From Acidobacteriota bacterium (lineage in GTDB: Bacteria > Acidobacteriota > Terriglobia > Terriglobales > Acidobacteriaceae), in assembly GCA_031296115.1 (NCBI GenBank), contig JARLGI010000067.1, forward strand, positions 1 to 33,393: 33,393 bases of DNA. Direction: 5' to 3'. The notes under the pieces are model-generated. The model had not been told where the DNA came from. It did not search any database and worked only from the letters and a program-made list of their open reading frames with translations. This document shows positions 32,437-33,393 of this stretch, piece by piece. Every line of letters begins with the position of its first letter. The stretch's first letter is position 1. The position numbers and the translations under genes were made by a program.

Positions 32437-33393
32437 GCGCGATGCCTCCGCAGCGGCATTACCAGCTGACCGCCGAAGTTGACTTCATCGTCATTGGCTC
32501 GGGAGCTTCCGGCGGCGTGCTGGCGCGCGAACTCTCGCGCAATGGCTTCAGCGTGGTGGTCCTGGAACAAGGCCCGTGGATGACCACCAAGGACTTCACC
32601 CACGACGAATACCGCACTTGGAACCAGTCGCTGCTGACTAACGACTTCCGCAAGCAGCCCACGACTTTCCGCAAGACGCCCGCGGACAAGGCGGTGAAGC
32701 AGCCGGCGCTCACCTACGGCCGCATGGTCGGCGGAGGACCGGTGCATTTCACCGCCAACTTCTGGCGCTTCCACGAAATCGACTTCATCGAGGCGAGCAA
32801 GAAAGGCACCATCGCCGGAACCGGCCTCACCGACTGGCCCATTACCTACGCCGACATGGAGCCTTACTACACCAAGGCGGAATGGGACCTCGGCGTCTCC
32901 GGTCAGGCGGGCGTCAGCCCGTTCGATCCGCCGCGCTCCAAGCCGTATCCCATGCCGCCGATGCCGGTGAAATCCAGCGGCGTGCTCTTCGAGCAGGGCG
33001 CGCGCAAGCTGGGCTATCATCCGTTCCCCGCGCCGATGGCCATCCTCTCGCAGTCGTACCAGGGACGCATGGCCTGCGCGCATTGCGGCTTCTGCATGGG
33101 ATTCGGCTGCGAGATGGGCGCGAAGTCCAGCCCGCTACCCACGTTGATTCCGCAGGCCATGGCCAGCGGGCGCTGCGAGATCCGCCCCGACAGCTATGTC
33201 CGCAAAATCGAGTTAGACCAGCACGGCCGCGCCATCGGCGCCATTTACTTCGACAAGAGCGGCAAGGAGAATCTGCAACGCGCACGCGCCGTGGTGGTCG
33301 CCGCCAACGGCTCAGAGACGCCGCGCCTGCTGCTGCTTTCCAAGTCCCGCCGCTTCCCTGACGGGCTAGCCAACTCCAGCGGCCTGGTGGGCA
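32433..33393 (+). CDS. GMC-family FAD oxidoreductase (gluconate/sugar dehydrogenase large subunit), partial
   Basis: An open frame of 320 codons runs off the window; it starts at ATG 32433 overlapping the previous stop. The FAD-binding Rossmann motif is VDFIVIGSGASGGVLARELS, followed by VVVLEQGPW, and YGRMVGGGPVHFTANFWRF matches the GMC signature GG-x-x-x-x-x-N. A cluster C215, C218, C221, C226 (ACAHCGFCMGFGCEMGAKSS) resembles the cysteine-rich site of dehydrogenases that carry an iron-sulfur cluster near FAD. It works with the Tat-exported small subunit and probably passes electrons to a cytochrome c encoded downstream. About half of a typical 550-600-residue protein is present. Confidence 0.92.
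   Translation, partial: MSAMPPQRHYQLTAEVDFIVIGSGASGGVLARELSRNGFSVVVLEQGPWMTTKDFTHDEYRTWNQSLLTNDFRKQPTTFRKTPADKAVKQPALTYGRMVGGGPVHFTANFWRFHEIDFIEASKKGTIAGTGLTDWPITYADMEPYYTKAEWDLGVSGQAGVSPFDPPRSKPYPMPPMPVKSSGVLFEQGARKLGYHPFPAPMAILSQSYQGRMACAHCGFCMGFGCEMGAKSSPLPTLIPQAMASGRCEIRPDSYVRKIELDQHGRAIGAIYFDKSGKENLQRARAVVVAANGSETPRLLLLSKSRRFPDGLANSSGLVG

Noticed and set aside
1..33393. CRISPR arrays, rRNA genes, riboswitches, phage structural genes
   Set aside because: I looked for regularly spaced repeats and rRNA-like or aptamer-like conserved segments and saw none.

Overview
The window looks like chromosomal DNA from a soil-type member of Acidobacteriota (Terriglobia-like). The reasons are its high G+C with GC-rich third codon positions, a VWFA-related exported protein and an S55-type exported protein of kinds typical of that phylum, a MerR-HTH/TPR fusion, an unusually long AsnA, and several dispersed palindromic intergenic repeats. 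The taxonomic call is inference from gene content, not from a marker gene.

Layout. Positions 1-2000 are an accessory patchwork on mostly the minus strand: a partial FmdB-type zinc ribbon, a 5'-truncated DUF2461 remnant, a small Cys-rich protein, a single-domain response regulator, a small hypothetical gene, and the 5' portion of a tRNA-Thr(CGU) that keeps a promoter but runs into a hairpin plus T-run. From 2000 to 9300 there are housekeeping and exported genes: MerR-TPR protein, acyl-CoA dehydrogenase, an exported protein, the VWFA protein, the S55 protein and an FKBP-type isomerase. A frameshifted transposase lies at 9505-10052, followed by a large exported beta-propeller protein and a 121-bp inverted-repeat element directly after its stop codon.

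From 12.7 to 20 kb come a VOC protein with a membrane methyltransferase, a small hypothetical gene, an OsmC-family gene with an in-frame TGA, a MOSC-domain protein, glgB, asnA and a 2,4-dienoyl-CoA-reductase-like SDR. From 20.4 to 30.2 kb a two-component system is divergent from an MdtABC-type RND efflux operon. Then follow a STAS protein and an RsbW-like kinase, and finally a Tat-exported gluconate-2-dehydrogenase-subunit-3-like protein with a GMC oxidoreductase that runs off the end.

The most notable observation is the OsmC gene at 14369-14872. Its TGA falls exactly where the family carries the peroxidatic cysteine, the frame continues without interruption to a second conserved Cys 70 residues later, and a GC-rich hairpin with a G in its apical loop begins 12 nt after the TGA (apical loop 25 nt after it). 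This is what a bacterial selenoprotein gene should look like. No sel genes are in the window, so a nonsense mutation remains possible. The second notable item is the promoter-bearing tRNA 5' fragment, which could yield a short RNA.
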